NCBI RefSeq assembly: GCF_000013445.1
Contig: NC_007796.1
Span: forward strand, 558,001 to 622,000
Length of the DNA: 64,000 bases
Direction of reading: 5' to 3'
Origin: Methanospirillum hungatei JF-1
GTDB lineage: Archaea; Halobacteriota; Methanomicrobia; Methanomicrobiales; Methanospirillaceae
Shown here: in pieces, positions 46,029 to 53,848 of the stretch
How positions within the stretch are numbered: position 1 is the first letter of the stretch
How the letters are laid out: the number at the start of each line of letters is the position of its first letter
Program-made: the position numbers and the translations under genes
The notes under the pieces: generated by a model
Databases searched by the model: none
Seen by the model: only the letters and a program-made list of their open reading frames with translations
Told to the model about the DNA's origin: nothing

Positions 46029-47202
46029 GTCTACACCGTTCTCCGATACGTTCGGGATCCATTGCATAGTGTTCAAGTCCAGGCACAATTACTCTGACAA
46101 CCGGCACCCCAATCTCCGGTCTGGTCAGGTCATGTACGATCACCCGGTCAAGTCCTGCTGCTTTCAAGCGGTCAAGAACGATGTGAATGTCATCCAGAAA
46201 GTCATCGGTATGGTATGATGGCATATCTTTGTATGCGATTTCCGCTTCGGTGGTAAACCATTTTTTATTCAATCGCTTGGCGCGGTCGTATCCGACTTTT
46301 GAGAGGAAATGAGTTGTTTTTGTATCTTCCCGTGCTCCATGGATCTGTGTGGCCCTGCTCTGGGCTACTTCTGTAAGGGCTCTGAGAATTGCAATCTCAC
46401 TGCAGAGATGTGATCCCATTCCGATGCACAGGAGCGTCGGATCGCGAAGCTGGAGATCATCTGATACTGCCGCGACGGTCGGGATTCCAAGGTCACTTGT
46501 GATATCGCGCAAAATTACATCTACCCCGGCCTCTTTAAACTTGTCAAGAAGTTCACGGGCAACCGGGTGGGTCACGTCTGTTATCGCCGGACCTGCATTC
46601 TGTGATGCTTCTACCAATGACCAGGCGTCCCGCTCTATAAGTTCACACAGGCTGTGAAAGACTGCTTCTTCATAGGTATTGCCTGATGCGATTCCGTTTG
46701 TACTGGTCCTGAATAACTTCCCCATGATCCGGGGTACCGGATGAAAGACTGCATGTGCAGGAACCCAAACCTCTTCGTTGCGGAGGATATCATATCCCTG
46801 CCACCAGGGAATAGGCCATTCCGGTTCTGCATATTCGGGAAGAATGAGAGTATCTGGTCGTATTGCATTCTTCTCCATACGAATCTGGTCATAGGTCATG
46901 GTCTGCGGGCTGCGGTCATGGACCTCTGCTGAATATCGTTCAAGACCTTCCATAATTGCCGATACTCTTGCAGCGATGGGGGTTGCTCCTTTCCCATTAT
47001 ATACCGTTATGGCGCCTTCGGCAGCAACCGGACGAATACAGGAAAAAACAGGGATGCCTATTCTGTCAAGACCGGTGATATCAGCAACCCTGGTAATTCC
47101 GGCCGGCCCGGTGAGGTCATGGACTGCTTCATAAGTCTCTTCTGGAGATCTGGTCCGATGAGTCTCCTTTTGGTAGAGTTTTTTGCAGGACGAGAGTATC
47201 AT
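45982..47202 (-). CDS. ycaO: YcaO-domain thioamidation enzyme
   Basis: A 406-residue ATP-dependent YcaO protein. In methanogens it phosphorylates the amide of a conserved McrA glycine so that sulfur can replace oxygen. Family blocks: KGATPIAARVSAIMEGLERYSAE (ATP/Mg region), TNGIASGNTYEEAVFHSLCELIERDAW and RALTEVAQSRATQIHGAREDT. The C-terminus is Pro-poor and ends in GTKPVDS. It opens an operon with tfuA, moeB, moaD and moaE. McrA itself is not in the window. A role in making a ribosomal peptide is less likely, as no precursor peptide is visible. Confidence 0.9.
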   Translation of the reverse strand: MILSSCKKLYQKETHRTRSPEETYEAVHDLTGPAGITRVADITGLDRIGIPVFSCIRPVAAEGAITVYNGKGATPIAARVSAIMEGLERYSAEVHDRSPQTMTYDQIRMEKNAIRPDTLILPEYAEPEWPIPWWQGYDILRNEEVWVPAHAVFHPVPRIMGKLFRTSTNGIASGNTYEEAVFHSLCELIERDAWSLVEASQNAGPAITDVTHPVARELLDKFKEAGVDVILRDITSDLGIPTVAAVSDDLQLRDPTLLCIGMGSHLCSEIAILRALTEVAQSRATQIHGAREDTKTTHFLSKVGYDRAKRLNKKWFTTEAEIAYKDMPSYHTDDFLDDIHIVLDRLKAAGLDRVIVHDLTRPEIGVPVVRVIVPGLEHYAMDPERIGERCRRARRNYIPGTKPVDS

Positions 47203-47332
47203 GTGCTCATATACGTTTATATTGGGATCGTAAAGAGTAACATGGTTGCATGCTCAGAGGTCTGGTTCTTCTCCAGATAAAAATGAACAGATTTATACGA
47301 ATGAAATCATAACACTCCAACGAGGGATCTCG

Positions 47333-47650
47333 ATGGACGTTTTCAACACCTTTGTCCGGGATTTAAAGAAACTCCCGGCAGAAGAACGGGACAAGATCAT
47401 TGAGGAAAAAAAGACAAAATGCATCTGTCCGACCTGTCCGAGTTATAATAAATGCGCAATTGTGGAGCGCGAAAAACTCTTCTGTATGATCGGTCAGAGT
47501 TTTCTCTGCATATCATTTGAAGAGGGATGTAAGTGTGAGGATTGCCCGATTGCTAAAGAATATGGGCTTGAATACAAGTATTTCTGTACACGCGGGGACG
47601 AAAAAGGTCAGCGATACCTTAATTCAGTCTGGGGTTCTACCCTGGAATAA
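47333..47650 (+). CDS. Cysteine-rich DUF2769 protein
   Basis: A 105-residue protein of the methanogen DUF2769 family with ten cysteines: CICPTCPSYNKC, FCMIGQSFLC, CKCEDCPIAKEYG and YFCTRGDE. The spacing suits an iron-sulfur or zinc site. I chose the ATG with GAGGGA eight bases upstream over the longer frame. The family has no known function. It is divergent from ycaO by about 130 bases. Confidence 0.83.
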   Translation: MDVFNTFVRDLKKLPAEERDKIIEEKKTKCICPTCPSYNKCAIVEREKLFCMIGQSFLCISFEEGCKCEDCPIAKEYGLEYKYFCTRGDEKGQRYLNSVWGSTLE

Positions 47651-47671
47651 CCCTCTCTCCTTGTATTCTTA

Positions 47672-48943
47672 TTATTGTTCCAGCTGGTGATTCTCCAGAA
47701 TTGGGAATTCTGATGATCTGAAGAGTTCTACCAGATTTTCTCCTGATCCATTACATGCTTCGGTAATCACATTCCTGACCTCATTCCACATATCCTTAGC
47801 AACATCTCCTGGAACCGGAGTCAGACCGTGGGCAAGAATCGAATCATTCCTGATCATGATGTATTGCTGGAGATCAGAGTACCACCGATCAGCTCCTTTC
47901 ATACCAAGGTCTTCTAAAAGGAGGAATTTATACCGAAGTCCTATCCTGATGATACCATTCCGGTCAGACTTTCTGGCATATGTTGAAATATCCTGTTTTC
48001 GAAGCATTTTTTTGAGATCAGCAAACCGGATCTTCTCTTCATTGTCATCAATCCCGTAACTGAGCAGTAACACCTGGGAGATGAGTTCAACAACCCGGTA
48101 CAGCCGTGCAAGTGCGTCATCGTACCGCTCACCATCGATCCGTCTCTTCGCGTTGTGGAGAAGGTCAATCAGCATGTAAATATATTTCTGTTGTCTGACT
48201 CGAAGTCGTTCTTTCCTATTTAATATCGTATCATCCATCCGGTCAAGTTCCAGAAGTTTTTTCAGAAATTTCCGGTTCTGAGGGATCAGGATATCAAGAT
48301 CTGGCACATGTTCAAGGTATTTATAAGCCTTTTCATAGTCCATCTTGTCCCAGTGCCAGTATCCATTAAAAAGTGTGTAATAGATATCCCGTTCAGGCAG
48401 ACTGGTAATCCCTTCCAAAAGTCTGAGAGAGCTGCCAAAATGATTTTGATTAAACGCATAAATTGCCCGGTGCAGCTGGAGCCGGTCATATGCAGCAAAG
48501 AGCACCATCTCCCTGATCCTCTCTGTTCCGGGGATGATCATTCCTCCTGACTTCTCGCCGGTCACATGAGAAACAGGGTTTCTGGTCAGGAATGAGACAA
48601 TTTCAGCAGCCATGATCATCTCTCTGGTTCCGGATGAAGCTTCTATCACGACTTCTTCTTCATGATACAGAGAGGCAACACCATAGATCAGTTCAAAACA
48701 TCCGGTAAAATCGTTCGGATCAGAGATCATGCAGATTGAGAATGGAGGAGGTGAAATCCCAAATTGATCGGTGAGTGCCTGGTGTACTGGTTCAATGGTT
48801 CCTTCACTTTTTTCTGAACAAAAATATATGACCCGTGCTGGACGGTATGAATGTATTGCAAAACTGCAGGATCTGACAAGCCGGGACAGGGCATCCTCAT
48901 CGGATGTACCAATACCGGTCCCGAGTGTCATGAGAAGAAGCAT
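47672..48943 (-). CDS. CARF-HEPN protein of the Csm6/Cas02710 type
   Basis: A 423-residue protein. The N-terminal 150 residues form a CARF-like Rossmann domain (LLLMTLGTGIGTSDEDAL, RPARVIYFCSEKS, VVIEASSGTREMIMAAEI), which in this class binds cyclic oligoadenylate. The middle is helical (GYWHWDKMDYEKAYKYLEH, YDDALARLYRVVELISQ) and matches the Cas_Cas02710 family. Near the C-terminus R365-NDSILA-H372 gives an R-x6-H motif typical of HEPN ribonucleases. The protein would be a signal-activated RNase. No Cas10, other cas genes or CRISPR repeats are in the window. The stop of DUF2769 faces its stop. Confidence 0.8.
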   Translation of the reverse strand: MLLLMTLGTGIGTSDEDALSRLVRSCSFAIHSYRPARVIYFCSEKSEGTIEPVHQALTDQFGISPPPFSICMISDPNDFTGCFELIYGVASLYHEEEVVIEASSGTREMIMAAEIVSFLTRNPVSHVTGEKSGGMIIPGTERIREMVLFAAYDRLQLHRAIYAFNQNHFGSSLRLLEGITSLPERDIYYTLFNGYWHWDKMDYEKAYKYLEHVPDLDILIPQNRKFLKKLLELDRMDDTILNRKERLRVRQQKYIYMLIDLLHNAKRRIDGERYDDALARLYRVVELISQVLLLSYGIDDNEEKIRFADLKKMLRKQDISTYARKSDRNGIIRIGLRYKFLLLEDLGMKGADRWYSDLQQYIMIRNDSILAHGLTPVPGDVAKDMWNEVRNVITEACNGSGENLVELFRSSEFPILENHQLEQ

Positions 48944-49027
48944 AGGATTTATTTCAGCACATTTATGATATCTTTCTTCTGATCGGTTACACAGAAATTT
49001 ATCTTGATACAGGTCCTATGAGTTGAT

Positions 49028-49585
49028 ATGTCAACACGTGCAGGATTCTTACTTGGTCTTATGATGGTCTGCCTTGTCTGTATATCATCTGCAGCAGCAG
49101 CTCCGGCAGCTGACGGGGTCATCAGTAAAGGGGAGTATGAACATGCGGAGACATTTGATAATGGGAATTACCAGCTCTTCTGGACGATTTTTGATGACCG
49201 TATCTATGTCGGTCTTCAGGGGAAGACAACCGGATGGGTAGGTATCGGGCTGAAACCAACTCAAATGATGAAGGATGCAGATATTATTCTTGCAGGTATT
49301 GCAGATGAGGAGGTGTACTGGGTTGATTCATTCTCTACCGGAAATTTCGGACCACACCCGGCAGATACTGAACTTGGCGGTACTGATGATATTGTAAATC
49401 TCTCAGTGACCGAAGAAGAAGGTGTGACCATTGTTGAGTTTGAACGAGCACTTGATACCGGTGATGCATATGATGCAGTCCTTTCTCCAGGGGACGAGGT
49501 ATCCTTCATCTGGGCAATGGCAACTGACGATGACCCGGCATTTAAACACGATACCCCCAAGGGAAAGGGTACTGTTACTTTGTAA
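49028..49585 (+). CDS. Exported DOMON-domain protein
   Basis: A 185-residue secreted protein. After a signal peptide (residues about 1-27, LGLMMVCLVCISSAAA) comes one DOMON beta-sandwich: GVISKGEYEHAETFDNGNYQ, LFWTIFDDRIYVGLQGK, GWVGIGLKP, MKDADIILAGI, and HDTPKGKGTVTL at the end. DOMON domains bind heme or sugars in redox proteins; a Met (TQMMKDAD) and a late His could serve as ligands here. There is no membrane anchor. Its partner is unknown. Confidence 0.87.
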   Translation: MSTRAGFLLGLMMVCLVCISSAAAAPAADGVISKGEYEHAETFDNGNYQLFWTIFDDRIYVGLQGKTTGWVGIGLKPTQMMKDADIILAGIADEEVYWVDSFSTGNFGPHPADTELGGTDDIVNLSVTEEEGVTIVEFERALDTGDAYDAVLSPGDEVSFIWAMATDDDPAFKHDTPKGKGTVTL

Positions 49586-49587
49586 CC

Positions 49588-49872
49588 TCAGGTATCTCCA
49601 TTTTTTATATAATCCACAAATGCTGCAATAAATGAGAACAAGAGCAGCGTCATCCCCATAAGGCTGATAATCTGCCATGTTCCGGTCATCTGTGGTCCGT
49701 GGGTGAGAAGATTCATTCCATAACTGATGATCCAGAATACAAGGCTGATATCCAGAAGGAGTAAATACCGAAGTCGTGGCTTACCGGTTATGATATATAA
49801 GATAATACTGGCATTGAGCATGATAACGCCGAGTACCAGTAACGCAGCTTCAGCTCCCATCTGTTCCGGCAT
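49588..49872 (-). CDS. Small membrane protein, three helices
   Basis: A 94-residue protein with three predicted helices: AALLVLGVIMLNASIILYII, LLLLDISLVFWIISYGMNLL and IISLMGMTLLLFSFIAAFVD. I recognise no family. It is convergent with the DOMON gene, with stops 2 bases apart, and lies just downstream of the bactofilin-like gene on the same strand. Confidence 0.65.
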   Translation of the reverse strand: MPEQMGAEAALLVLGVIMLNASIILYIITGKPRLRYLLLLDISLVFWIISYGMNLLTHGPQMTGTWQIISLMGMTLLLFSFIAAFVDYIKNGDT

Positions 49873-49939
49873 CAGTGTCTCCTGATATACAGGTAAATAG
49901 TGCTGTAATGACTTGAATTAAACGGTCAGAAAAAAAGGA

Positions 49940-50974
49940 TTAGAGTCCTGAGTCTGCATATGCTTCATAGCAGGTAAGAACCAGCATTCCAAATCCGAGG
50001 AATACAGATACAACCCAGAAGATGAATCCGATATAGGGGATAAAGAACAATGCATTCAGTACAATAAATCCGACAACGAATCCCCAGATTAAACTGACCT
50101 CTTTTTTGGCAAGCTGTTGTATCCATTCACCAACCAGGGCTCCGGTGAGAATATTCGCCAGCATAAGTCCCAGGAGTATCAGAAGGAAGAGAAAGAATGC
50201 AAGGGGTATGCCGATAATGGTTATCAGAAGAATAACACAGAGTATACATCCGATTAAAAGCCCTGCAATCCCGGCAACTAATGAGATGATGGTCTTTTCT
50301 TTCCCGGTTTTAACAAGGGAGGTATAAAAGGCGGGGCAGAGTTTTACAAAGATGATGCCCAGGATTAAAAACCCAAAGAAGCAGAGGATCATCGCAAAGG
50401 TAATGAATGCTTGAATTATATTTCCAATTTCTTTCATGCTAAATCCGCAATCCCCGTTCTGCTCGTCCTCTACAGTCAGATTTCCAAGAATCCTTGCCTG
50501 GGTAGTGTACCCTGAAGCACTGATGATAGCATCTTTTGAGATGACTGAGTTTTTCCCAAGAACAACCGTTCCTCCGGTGGCAGCGATATTTTCAGCATTT
50601 CCTGACATGGTTATCGATCCACCAAAGGCCATGACCTTCCCGCCGACGTCCCCATTGATGTCAATGTTTCCACCAAAAACAATAAGATCAGTCCCGATGG
50701 GTGCATTCACCTGAATGGTGGCACCGGCTGCAATGAGATTCTTCTCAACCGGTTCGTTGACAATCAGTGTTCCCCCGGCCCAGGTAATACTTTTCACAGG
50801 AGCATTGACGATCATTGACCCGCCTGACGCAACCAGGTCGTCATCAATCGGTTCATTAATGACAATATTATCTCCGGATCTTGTGTCAAAGGCAGTAACC
50901 GGAGAAATGATGAGCCCTGCAGTAATGATGAGGGCTATGAGGATCATAATCTTATGTGCCATCAGGTTTGTCAT
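49940..50974 (-). CDS. Bactofilin-like membrane protein
   Basis: A 344-residue protein with a signal peptide (IMILIALIITAGLIISPVTA). Residues about 35-170 are a right-handed beta-helix of about 17-residue turns (DLVASGGSMIVNAPV, NLIAAGATIQVNAPI, KVMAFGGSITMSG), the bactofilin-like polymer-forming pattern. Four membrane helices follow (for example FITFAMILCFFGFLILGIIF and LIGCILCVILLITIIGIPLA). The beta-helix would lie outside the cell. It may help to organise the envelope or sheath. ATGs five and ten codons in are alternative starts. Confidence 0.82.
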   Translation of the reverse strand: MTNLMAHKIMILIALIITAGLIISPVTAFDTRSGDNIVINEPIDDDLVASGGSMIVNAPVKSITWAGGTLIVNEPVEKNLIAAGATIQVNAPIGTDLIVFGGNIDINGDVGGKVMAFGGSITMSGNAENIAATGGTVVLGKNSVISKDAIISASGYTTQARILGNLTVEDEQNGDCGFSMKEIGNIIQAFITFAMILCFFGFLILGIIFVKLCPAFYTSLVKTGKEKTIISLVAGIAGLLIGCILCVILLITIIGIPLAFFLFLLILLGLMLANILTGALVGEWIQQLAKKEVSLIWGFVVGFIVLNALFFIPYIGFIFWVVSVFLGFGMLVLTCYEAYADSGL

Positions 50975-51032
50975 GTGTATAACCTCTTCTCGTTTTTATT
51001 TTCAGCAGAATTAAAAAAAAGTATCTGTCTGA

Positions 51033-51455
51033 TTATTCCTGTGCTGGGACCGCGGCTTTCATATACATGCCAAAGTATTCTGTAAACCAGTCTGCCTTAT
51101 CAAGTGCTGCAATTTCAGGTAGTCCTGCCCAGCGGTACTCAACATGCTCCTTACTGATGGAAAGGCCGCCGGAGAGGATACTTCCAACCATAACAAGGTT
51201 GACCACCCGGTATTCATTAGTCTCTTGCATGGCAGTCCCTGCAGCGGTGTGGATCGCCACGGTAAATCCGGTCTCTTTCAGAATTTCTCGCTTTAATGCT
51301 TCATCAAATACTTCACCCGTATCAATTTTTCCCCCGGGGAGTTCCCATTTCCCTGGATTTGTCTTTGACTGGGGAGATCGTCTCAGGACCAGGATATGAC
51401 CGTGCTGATCAAATAATATCAGCCTGACACAGAGTGCGAATGGTTTTACTGTCAT
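51033..51455 (-). CDS. NUDIX hydrolase
   Basis: A 140-residue nucleoside-diphosphate-linked hydrolase. The Nudix box reads GGKIDTGEVFDEALKREILK followed by ETGF; relative to the consensus the first Glu of the EE pair is Lys, and the second is kept. KWELPGGK and the RVVNLVMVGSIL strand fit ADP-ribose or mutT-like members. I chose the ATG before TVKPFALCVRLILFD, since the longer start adds 15 residues without a site. Substrate unknown. Confidence 0.85.
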   Translation of the reverse strand: MTVKPFALCVRLILFDQHGHILVLRRSPQSKTNPGKWELPGGKIDTGEVFDEALKREILKETGFTVAIHTAAGTAMQETNEYRVVNLVMVGSILSGGLSISKEHVEYRWAGLPEIAALDKADWFTEYFGMYMKAAVPAQE

Positions 51456-51547
51456 ATAAAAATGTCTACCTGTATCCTGAAAAGGATTAGGAACCCTCAC
51501 GAAATTTAATCAAAGACCGGAAAATGATTAACTATACCGGTGCGAGA

Positions 51548-52150
51548 ATGTATGTGAATATCTTTCTCATTCTGGCATATCCAAACCCTCATAGTTTCAA
51601 TCACGCCATAGCAGACGTTGCAAACCGTGCTCTCTTAAATGCGGGTCATACGGTCTTGTTTCATGATCTGTATCAGGAAGGTTTTGATCCTGTCCTTACA
51701 TCAGATGAGATCCCGCGTGACGGTTCTCTTTCTCATGAAGTTTTTATTCATTGTGATGAGATTGCAATGGCGGATGGTATCATTGTGGTCCATCCGAACT
51801 GGTGGGGAATGCCCCCTGCTATAATGAAAGGGTGGATTGATCGGGTTATCAGGCCGGGTGTTGCATACCGGTTCCTCGAAGGAGATAATGGAGAGGGCGT
51901 TCCGGTTGGTCTTCTGCAAGCACGAGCGGCAATTGTATTCAATACAGCGAATACTCCGGAACACCGGGAAAATGAAGTATTTGGTGATCCGCTGGAACAA
52001 ATATGGAAGGACTGTGTGTTTGGTCTGTGTGGTGTTACCAATTTTTGGCGGGATATCTTCCGGGTCGTGGTTACCAGCGATGATATTCAGCGAAAAAAGT
52101 GGCTGGACCAGGTTCATGACCGGGTTATGCAGGTTTTTCCGGGGGTGTAA
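51548..52150 (+). CDS. Flavodoxin-fold NAD(P)H oxidoreductase
   Basis: A 200-residue FMN-dependent reductase of the NQO/MdaB/KefF type (Flavodoxin_2). It has ILAYPNPHSFNHAIADVA at the phosphate loop, VVHPNWWGMPPAIMKGWIDR in the substrate and flavin region, and FNTANTPEHRENEVFGDPLE. It would reduce quinone-like or other electrophilic compounds with two electrons. The longer frame from 51524 adds eight residues. The neighbours (NUDIX, HerA-like ATPase) give no hint of its substrate. Confidence 0.86.
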   Translation: MYVNIFLILAYPNPHSFNHAIADVANRALLNAGHTVLFHDLYQEGFDPVLTSDEIPRDGSLSHEVFIHCDEIAMADGIIVVHPNWWGMPPAIMKGWIDRVIRPGVAYRFLEGDNGEGVPVGLLQARAAIVFNTANTPEHRENEVFGDPLEQIWKDCVFGLCGVTNFWRDIFRVVVTSDDIQRKKWLDQVHDRVMQVFPGV

Positions 52151-52151
52151 A

Positions 52152-53657
52152 TTATTTCTTCTTCAGCCAGGATCCAAGCATTCCCCTGACAATCTCTTTT
52201 CCTATCTGTGTTCCGATATGAGTGGCAGTCCTGACGGCAATGGTGCTTACAACATCCCCGACATCTTTTGTATTTTTTCTTCGAGTGGGAGACGGTGTAG
52301 TGGTTTTCGGTTTTGCCTGGGTTCGTACCGGTGGCAGAGGTTTTTGAGCCTCACTCTCTATCTGCCGTTTTGTTAACTCTTCCGCTGCAGAATGTCGGTT
52401 TATCATCATTTCATACTTGCCAAACAATGGCGATGACCGAATCTCTGCCTGAATATCTGCTACCGGAAGAGGAGAAAGACTGCTATGGGGTGGATAGACA
52501 AAGGCCCGGTCAACAGGGGTCGGGACTCCTGCCCTGTCAAGAACAGATATCAGGGCCTCCCCTATTCCCAATTCACCAATTACTTTTTCAGTGTCAATCT
52601 TCGGGTTCTGTCTGAACGATTTTGCAGCGGTTTTCACTGCCCGCATCTCTCCGGGTGTCGTCGCCCGAAGTGCATGCTGAACACGGTTTCCCAGCTGACC
52701 AAGAACATCTTCCGGTATGTCGCCAGGATTCTGAGTAATAAAGTATACTCCCACGCCCTTTGACCTGATAAGTCGGACAATCTGGACGATCTTCTCTTCA
52801 AGTGCTTTTGGCGTATCAGAAAAGAGCAGGTGTGCTTCATCAAAGAAGAGAAGGAATTTAGGTTTTTCCATATCGCCCACTTCAGGCAGGGAATCATAGA
52901 GTTCGGAGAGCAGCCAGAGTAAAAAGGTTGAATAGATCTTTGGTGCCTTCATCAGAGCTGCAGCAGAGAGAATGTTTATAGTCCCCTTTCCGTCCCTGAC
53001 TTCCATAATGTCCTCAAGCATGAGGGACGGTTCACCAAAGAAGAGATCTCCCCCCTGCTCTTCGAGGGTAAGAATTGCCCGTTGGATGGCCCCGAGCGAT
53101 GCAGGAGTCATGTTTCCGTATTTTCCTTTTATTTCAGCGGTATTTTCGAGGGCGAAGGTGATGAGCGAGATAAGATCGGCAATGTCAATGAGGAGTAATT
53201 GTTGATCATCGGCGTACCGAAAGAGCATTGATAAAATACCTGCCTGGGTGTCGTTCAGGCCCAGAATCCGGGATAGGAGCAGAGGGCCCATCTCTGATAT
53301 TGTAGTCCGGACCGGATGCCCCTCCTTTCCATACAGGTCCCAGAATCTGACCGGATATCCTTCATATGAGAAGTCTTTCAGACCCAATAATGCAGTACGT
53401 TCCTCAATCTTTTTGTTCCCACCACCCGGTCTGCACATTCCGGAGAGGTCACCTTTGATATCTGGTAATAAAACCGGGATCCCCATGGAGCTAAATTGTT
53501 CTACCAGCACCCTGAGAGTAACGGTCTTGCCGGTTCCGGTCGATCCGGCGATAAGACCATGACGGTTTGCCATGGAGGGTTCGATGAAGATATCTGTCTC
53601 ACCTTTTGCTACTGGTGAGGAAATGGGAACTGCCATACGTGAATATTTGGTAGTCAT
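52152..53657 (-). CDS. HerA-like ATPase (DUF853)
   Basis: A 501-residue FtsK/HerA-superfamily ATPase of the DUF853 family. It has Walker A (GSTGTGKTVTLRVLVEQ), Walker B (LLFFDEAHLLF), VYFITQNPGDIPEDVLGQLG, and the helix VQHALRATTPGEMRAVKTAA. A basic Pro/Thr-rich linker (about 425-455) precedes a short C-terminal helix. Members may translocate DNA or act as hexameric motors, but no substrate is proven. The ATG at 53657 is chosen because the extension to 53684 is encoded by the inserted miniature element. The stop lies one base from the convergent oxidoreductase stop. Confidence 0.87.
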   Translation of the reverse strand: MTTKYSRMAVPISSPVAKGETDIFIEPSMANRHGLIAGSTGTGKTVTLRVLVEQFSSMGIPVLLPDIKGDLSGMCRPGGGNKKIEERTALLGLKDFSYEGYPVRFWDLYGKEGHPVRTTISEMGPLLLSRILGLNDTQAGILSMLFRYADDQQLLLIDIADLISLITFALENTAEIKGKYGNMTPASLGAIQRAILTLEEQGGDLFFGEPSLMLEDIMEVRDGKGTINILSAAALMKAPKIYSTFLLWLLSELYDSLPEVGDMEKPKFLLFFDEAHLLFSDTPKALEEKIVQIVRLIRSKGVGVYFITQNPGDIPEDVLGQLGNRVQHALRATTPGEMRAVKTAAKSFRQNPKIDTEKVIGELGIGEALISVLDRAGVPTPVDRAFVYPPHSSLSPLPVADIQAEIRSSPLFGKYEMMINRHSAAEELTKRQIESEAQKPLPPVRTQAKPKTTTPSPTRRKNTKDVGDVVSTIAVRTATHIGTQIGKEIVRGMLGSWLKKK

Positions 53658-53664
53658 GTCTTTT

Positions 53665-53785
53665 GAGGTTGTTGCATGAATCAATTTTAGCGATACAATC
53701 AGGGAAAAATATCGCTATGAATTATAGACATAAGAGTGTGAACTGGTCTCATTCTACTCATAATAATCATTTGTGTAACAGCCTC
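53665..53785. mobile_element. 121-bp miniature inverted-repeat element
   Basis: Ends GAGGTTGTTGCATGAATC and, read inward from the right, GAGGCTGTTACACAAATG match at 13 of 18 positions and resemble the IS ends at 1131-2890. The flanking four bases differ (TTTT and ATGT), so no target duplication remains. It begins 8 bases before the HerA-like start codon and so replaces most of that gene's upstream region. Confidence 0.62.
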
Positions 53786-53848
53786 ATGTGCTGTAATGCA
53801 TGTCTTATCACGTAAAAAAATAAGGATAAGATATATTTCGTTATATTA

